Source of the DNA: Planctomycetota bacterium
GTDB lineage: Bacteria; Planctomycetota; JAJSAM01; JAJVHW01
Direction of reading: 5' to 3'
DNA length: 64,000 nt
Assembly: GCA_021776825.1 (NCBI GenBank)
Contig: JAJFFG010000004.1
Coordinates: 91,279 to 155,278 of the forward strand
Shown here: in pieces, positions 59,926 through 64,000 of the stretch
Layout of the letters: every line of letters starts with the position of its first letter
Numbering within the stretch: the stretch's first letter is position 1
Notes under the pieces: model-generated
Seen by the model: only the letters and a program-made list of their open reading frames with translations
Told to the model about the DNA's origin: nothing
The model's database searches: none
Position numbers and translations under genes: made by a program

Positions 59926-61263
59926 CTACCAGGGGAACAGGCGGGGTCCCAACGGAGCCCAGCCCAATTCCGGGATCAAGGAGGCAGCGGTGTAGAGCCC
60001 GCACAGGATCGTGTAGATGCTCAGCGTGCCGCGAACAAGCGTGAGCCAGCGGATGCCAATTCCGACCCGAACTTCGTTCGGCGGCTTCTTCCGCTCATAA
60101 CGCGACGCCGCCCAGTCCGCCGTGAAGTAGAGCACCCACGCAAGCGCCGCGTTGGCCGCCATCGCCACGTGCCACGGAGGCATGATCCCTGGAGCGAGGT
60201 ATGCACGAAGCACGGGGACCCCGCGGGCGGCGTCCCAGAGTTGGTCGTAGTCCTCCCACAGAGTAGCGGCGGCATCTGGCGCGACGAGATGGCAGAGCTT
60301 CGCGACGAACAGCGTGAGGACGACGAGGGCGTACCGCCGGACGGCCTTAGGAAGAGCGAGGTCGCGAACGTCCTTGACGCGGTCTTCGAGTCTCTCTCGG
60401 AACGACGTGCGGACGATCCAGATGAACGGCGCGTAGATCAGCGACGTCCCCTTGATGGCCCAGCGGTATGCGATCGCGGGGAGCAGCATGAAAATCGCCA
60501 CGACGACGACGTACGGAGCCGTGGAGGCCCGAAGGAGTGCGTTACTGAACCAATTTGGAGTGGGTTTCTGTCGGAGCCACGCCCGGATTGCGGAAGCGGG
60601 TAGGAACATTCTGCGCCGGCTCCGGGTCCTAGTAGACCGATTCACGCCGGGAATCGCCTCTGGCGCAACCGTGAGGTCGAGGTGCGAGACGAAACGCCAC
60701 CAATTTGATGGAATCTCCCGGATCGCGTGGAGTGGGTGTGTGCCAATCGTGTAGAGGGTGGCGAGGATCCGAATGGCCACACTTCCGGCGGCTAGCGCAC
60801 TCACGTACGCCGCTAACTGAAACGGAAACACGAGAAGCGCAAAGCGCCCCGACGTCTCGCTGTCCGCGAGATCCAATCGCCCGCTGAACCACGCTGAGAG
60901 GGCATCCGCCATCTTCAACCCGCGTGCGGTGGAACGAGGTGTGCGGAGCAGGAGGAACGGCGTGACGCACGCGCTGACCAGCAGATGCGTCGTGCCGTAC
61001 GCCCAAGCCATCCATGCGTACATTCCGGTAGCGAAGAGCGTCTCAACGACTGCGAGAACGCTGAGCGACTGTGGACTCTCGGACGCTGACCCGGTGTACC
61101 AGCGCCAGCCCCGCGTGGTGGGTTCGTCGATCGCCAATTCCGCCCCGTCCCCGCTCACTGCGCAGGAGATCCTACGCCTGTCGCCGCGCGAATCGCCTTT
61201 GTCGTCACTGGCGCGACAATGAACACCCAGCGCCGCGTACCCGTGCAGACATTGACGCGGCAA
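59926..61263 (-). CDS. Orphan multi-pass membrane protein
   Basis: A 445-residue frame whose residues about 65 onward hold roughly eight hydrophobic helices (T-G-M-Y-A-W-M-A-W-A-Y-G, L-L-V-F-P-F-Q-L-A-A-Y-V-S-A-L, Y-V-V-V-V-A-I-F-M-L-L-P-A-I). Basic loops are common. The first 60 residues are Arg/Asp-rich and may not be translated; the true start is uncertain. No family is recognised. It is the only gene of its strand in the accessory region between the recombinase and the broken peptidase gene. Confidence 0.5.
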   Translation of the reverse strand: MPRQCLHGYAALGVHCRASDDKGDSRGDRRRISCAVSGDGAELAIDEPTTRGWRWYTGSASESPQSLSVLAVVETLFATGMYAWMAWAYGTTHLLVSACVTPFLLLRTPRSTARGLKMADALSAWFSGRLDLADSETSGRFALLVFPFQLAAYVSALAAGSVAIRILATLYTIGTHPLHAIREIPSNWWRFVSHLDLTVAPEAIPGVNRSTRTRSRRRMFLPASAIRAWLRQKPTPNWFSNALLRASTAPYVVVVAIFMLLPAIAYRWAIKGTSLIYAPFIWIVRTSFRERLEDRVKDVRDLALPKAVRRYALVVLTLFVAKLCHLVAPDAAATLWEDYDQLWDAARGVPVLRAYLAPGIMPPWHVAMAANAALAWVLYFTADWAASRYERKKPPNEVRVGIGIRWLTLVRGTLSIYTILCGLYTAASLIPELGWAPLGPRLFPW

Positions 61264-61712
61264 CGGCTGAGTGGACGGTTGTCAGTACGACCAGCGCCGG
61301 AGGCGATCGGCTGCACGTGACGGCGTCGGTGACTGTGCTGAGGTAGGTCGAAGACGTTCTCTGCACGGTGCCGGATGGTCGCAGTCAGTGTCCGCCCCGC
61401 GAAGCGAAGGCTGCGCCGCCACAAGACCGGCTTGCGCACAGCGCATTCGGCGGCATGGTCGGTCGGCGAGAGACGATTCGAGCCGCCGGCCTCGTGCTCC
61501 CGAAGAATCGTGTCCACCGTTGCCAAGCTTGGACCTACGGCCATCGGGCGTCGCAACTCTCTCTCTGGACGCACTCGTCGCAGGAGATGAATGACCCATC
61601 GCGCGGAGCGGCGCGTGGACAGGCCAACGCGTAGTCAACTAGATCCCCCGCATCGCCACGTCTTCGCCGAGTCGAGATAGGCTCAGTGCTCGGGCCGCGA
61701 ACTGGAGGGCAC
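61264..61712. other. 449-bp stretch with no supported gene
   Basis: Several overlapping frames of 90-140 codons exist on both strands here but all are Arg/Pro/Ser-rich, overlap each other and show no motif. I treat them as shadows. Base composition is less GC-skewed than the flanking chromosome. It could be a decayed gene. Confidence 0.4.
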
Positions 61713-62139
61713 ATGGACTACGTATACCTGTCGCGGCGCTACCGCATCTCGCCCCGAAAATCCGTTCGGAAGGTCGTCGAAGAAATCGAGCAGCGGCTCG
61801 GCAGGATCGTCGTTCGAGACATCAAGAAGCACCCGGACCACGTCGAGAGGAGCAAGCGCGGTAGAACGCCCGCCAATAGTCCTGCGGCGTTCCGGATGAT
61901 CGATTCCGTCCCAACCGTCTATCTCGCACGCCGCATCGCGAGGGAGTACCACCTGGCTCATGAGCTCCTCCACGCAGAGCTCACTGCGCGCGACTTCGAA
62001 TTCCCACCGACGCTGAACTACCCGGATCCTCCGGCAGACTCGGACGTGGGGCGCTACGCGAGCACCATGGCCGACCTGGTTGGTCGGTTGGACAACCACA
62101 TGCAGCACCTGGCGATGTTCCCGCGCTACGGTGAACTCG

Positions 62140-62360
62140 GGTTCGGATCATGGGTATCCGGTCTGTGATGGCATCAGCCTCCGGAGCCGCCAGCCCGGTA
62201 GGGGTGCTCCCAGGAAGCGCTGCGCCGCATCCTCGGTGGGGAACATCCGAAAGAACTCCGGCAGCGCGAGCGGGGGAAGACGGGTCGGGACCCGCAAGGT
62301 CGAGGCTACCCCGTGCAGCCCCGCGCTGCCATCACAGACCGGATACCCATGGTTCGGATC
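62140..62360. repeat. 10-bp target-site duplication flanking the MITE
   Basis: GGTTCGGATC occurs at 62140-62149 and again at 62351-62360, directly abutting the element's inverted ends. This is the signature of transposition. Confidence 0.95.
62150..62350. mobile_element. 201-bp MITE with 24-bp perfect terminal inverted repeats
   Basis: The left end (62150-62173) begins ATGGGTATCCGGTCTGTGAT and the right end (62327-62350) is its exact inverse, ending CCGGATACCCAT. It has no transposase gene, but the minus strand encodes L-P-E-F-F-R-M-F-P-T-E-D-A-A-Q-R-F-L-G, which resembles the N-terminus of IS1595-type transposases. It is thus likely an internally deleted derivative moved in trans. Confidence 0.9.
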
Positions 62361-62691
62361 GTACGAGTTCACGTCGCCCATGAACGCCCGTCAGTATCGA
62401 ACGCACGAGAGCGTGAAAGCGAGTATCAGAGCAGACCCACTCTTCCTCCCGCTCTGGCTAGCGTCGGTTGCACTCGCGCATGTCTGCGATACCGCCGAGT
62501 TCATCGAACCGTCGGGGTGCGACTGGCGCGCGCTCGGCCTGTTCGGTGATCCCGAATTCGGCTCAACGCTAGCGGAGCTAGAGGCCGCGCTCCTCGGCTT
62601 GCCCGAGCTTGATCCTGCGACGTATAGGGCTCGCTGTGAGGCGGCAATCCATGCTCTGGGCGTCGACCTCACAACACCGAGCGACCGTTGA

Positions 62692-63013
62692 GCATGACTC
62701 ATGTGGAGACCTCACGTGGCGCAACCGGGGTTGGGTCGCCATCAACGTCCCGGACCCTCCGTCGCGCGCGGTCGGGCGAGGCGCGGTTGGGCGACGGTCC
62801 ACCTCGACTCGATCCTCGTCGTACGACGCGTGGCGACAGCGAGAGCCCTCGCGCCGGAGTCGGGAGGAGAGGCGTGTTCAGGAAACCCCGGGCCTCCGCG
62901 ACTATCCGTCAGGCTCCATCGAAGCGCGCGAATACACCGTTCAGGAATCAGGTGATTCTGGCACACGCTGCGTGGGTCTCGACTGCCGGTACACGCCACC
63001 GCCGCCTCGGGCC
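62692..63013. other. 322-bp stretch between broken gene and CRISPR array
   Basis: No gene, tRNA or strong hairpin is supported. It lies at the trailing end of the array, so part may be decayed repeat-spacer DNA. Confidence 0.4.
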
Positions 63014-63514
63014 GTGCCACGAGAACCACCTCCCTCGGGGGGCGACCCCGCAGGTTGGGCGCGTCGAGGACGTAGTCGTCGTTGCGATCCACGCCCCCCT
63101 CGCGGGGGGCGACCTCCTTGATGGGGATGAAGAGGTTGGCCTTCTTGATGTTGCGATCCACGCCCCCCTCGCGGGGGGCGACGGCCTTGACGGTGGTCTC
63201 GGTGCGGCCGGCGAGGTTGCGATCCACGCCCCCCTCGCGGGGGGCGACCGCCGCAGAACCGGCAGAGGGGCTCCCCCGACAGTTGCGATCCACGCCCCCC
63301 TCGCGGGGGGCGACCTGCTGGACGACCATGCGCAGCACGTCGGAGATGTTGCGATCCACGCCCCCCTCGCGGGGGGCGACTAGTCGAGGACCGGTGTCTG
63401 CCCCGTGGACATCTGGTTGCGATCCACGCCCCCCTCGCGGGGGGCGACCGCGAGTGGGGCGGCGTCAGTGTCGAGAACGAAGTTGCGATCCACGCCCCCC
63501 TCGCGGGGGGCGAC
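63014..63514 (-). CRISPR. Type I-C-like CRISPR array, 7 intact repeats plus 1 degenerate
   Basis: Intact 33-bp repeats begin at 63081, 63150, 63216, 63282, 63348, 63416 and 63482. On the minus strand each starts GTCGCCCCCC and ends GTGGATCGCAAC, with a CCCCCCGCGAGGGGGG hairpin, the pattern of type I-C. Spacers are 33-36 bp (34, 36, 33, 33, 33, 35, 33). A degenerate repeat at 63014-63046 matches only in its GGGGGGCGAC end and marks the distal terminus, so the leader is at the right (63515-63696) and transcription runs leftwards. Cas2-like coding sequence lies just beyond the leader. Confidence 0.95.
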
Positions 63515-63696
63515 TGCGGGCATCATAACCTGTGACTCCGCAGGCGGTTGCGTCGCGATGTCCGCGAACCCCGTACGTCGAAACTGAGTAGGCGTCGTCC
63601 GGCATCAGCATGACGCGCGTAAGTTGCTGCTGTTGAGAGGTTTGCGAGCGCGCGCGAACGTCGAGCCTGGCGCATGGTCACACCGGGTTCGCGACG

Positions 63697-63948
63697 TCAG
63701 CATATGAGGGGCCCGTCGAGGTCCAGTGACGGCTTCGTGCCGTGATGCTCGATGCGATCCCGCCACTTGCGGCCCAGGAAGTAGAACCGAAGACTGTCCT
63801 CGGCAGGATTGAACAGTTCCAGGAGCACCAACCGCAGGCGCGTCCACTGCTCCCACGTCAACCATGCTGGTCCGGTTCGCCACGGAACTCGGCCGAAGCC
63901 CGCTGCGCGCAGTGCCCCCGCGGGGAGTTCGTGCGGAATTTCCGCCAT
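63697..63948 (-). CDS. cas2: Cas2 C-terminal region, N-terminus missing or frameshifted
   Basis: The last ~55 residues match type I-C Cas2: W-E-Q-W-T-R-L-R-L-V-L-L-E-L-F-N-P-A-E-D-S-L-R-F-Y, then G-R-K-W-R-D-R-I-E-H-H-G-T-K-P and L-D-L-D-G-P-L-I. Cas2 makes the spacer-integration complex with Cas1. The expected N-terminus (Y-D-V strand and G-x-R-V-Q-x-S-V-F-E) is not present in this frame, which instead reads Pro/Gly/Arg-rich from ATG 63948 and stays open to the window edge. Position and strand agree with a cas operon to the right. It is either frameshifted, truncated or mis-assembled. Confidence 0.6.
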   Translation of the reverse strand: MAEIPHELPAGALRAAGFGRVPWRTGPAWLTWEQWTRLRLVLLELFNPAEDSLRFYFLGRKWRDRIEHHGTKPSLDLDGPLIC

Positions 63949-64000
63949 GAGGCGGTGCGAGGAGGCTTCGTCTGCTCCCGTTCGCGGGCGACAAGGCGCG

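Larger units (their letters stand above)
61713..62691 (+). pseudogene. HELLH metallopeptidase-like gene split by a MITE
   Basis: Two halves of one frame flank the 201-bp element at 62150-62350. The first half starts at ATG 61713 and has the zinc-protease signature H83-E84-L-L-H87 in Y-H-L-A-H-E-L-L-H-A-E-L, as in ImmA/IrrE-type peptidases. Translation now ends 19 bp into the element. Removing the element and one 10-bp target copy joins ...G-E-L-G-F-G-S to Y-E-F-T-S-P-M-N in frame and gives 255 residues ending at 62691. Zinc peptidases of this kind often sit beside HTH regulators in mobile elements; no partner is seen here. Confidence 0.8.

Noticed and set aside
61155..61638. Several 90-140 codon ORFs on both strands
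   Set aside because: They overlap one another, lack ribosome sites and motifs, and have biased Arg/Ser/Pro content.
62748..63383. ORFs reading through the CRISPR array
   Set aside because: The repeat has no stop in these frames, so the ORFs are an artefact of the repeated sequence.

Overview
The window is high-GC DNA from a Gram-negative bacterium whose genes are typical of Planctomycetota: exported HEAT-repeat proteins, an FG-GAP/ASPIC-UnbV (CRTAC1-type) lipoprotein, a sulfatase-fold lipoprotein, a GspK-type pseudopilin, lipoproteins with clear lipoboxes, and two apparent selenoproteins. Phylum placement is inference from gene content; no rRNA or other marker gene is present.

Region 1 (1-31 kb) is ordinary chromosome. 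Histidine catabolism is complete but dispersed, all on the minus strand: hutI and ftcD (7.4-10.3 kb), hutU (17.7-19.3 kb) and hutH (20.2-21.8 kb). Around them lie a GspK-like pseudopilin, a DUF89 protein, a CDP-alcohol phosphatidyltransferase, a secreted gluzincin-like protease, a metallophosphoesterase beside a broken SGNH hydrolase, HEAT-repeat and membrane proteins, paired GT4 glycosyltransferases, an FHA protein, an RluA pseudouridine synthase coupled to a GNAT acetyltransferase, a sulfatase-fold lipoprotein and folE.

Region 2 (31-53 kb) has an RNase II/R family exonuclease, a thioredoxin-fold protein coupled to an ExbD-like lipoprotein, an NHL-repeat protein, and a three-subunit molybdenum hydroxylase. 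The FAD subunit of that enzyme carries the extra [4Fe-4S] cysteine loop known from 4-hydroxybenzoyl-CoA reductase. Next come two neighbouring minus-strand genes with an in-frame UGA followed by a bacterial-SECIS-like hairpin: a CRTAC1-type lipoprotein (U-T-C) and a DsbD-gamma/thioredoxin-like protein (W-U-H-G-C). A HEAT protein, a ceramidase-like membrane protein, an MFS transporter, a large membrane protein, a beta-helix protein and a STAS protein complete the segment.

Region 3 (53.5-64 kb) is accessory DNA. It opens with the 3' half of a tRNA-Arg(CCU). A seven-gene operon with mostly 4-bp overlaps follows: excisionase-like HTH, zinc-knuckle protein, CHC2/Toprim primase, DUF3987-type protein, two hypotheticals and a serine recombinase. 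Then come an orphan membrane protein, a HELLH metallopeptidase-like gene split by a 201-bp MITE with perfect inverted repeats and a 10-bp target duplication, and a type I-C-like CRISPR array with a Cas2-like C-terminus at the right edge.

Intergenic DNA is rich in repeats: four copies of a ~240-bp family with inverted ends (2.3, 3.6, 10.3, 31.1 kb), a mirrored array of ~200-bp units (4.5-5.8 kb), REP-like hairpins (4.9, 5.2, 5.4, 14.7, 42.1 kb) and two palindromic units (19.4 and 44.6 kb). The many long antisense ORFs are composition shadows and are left out.
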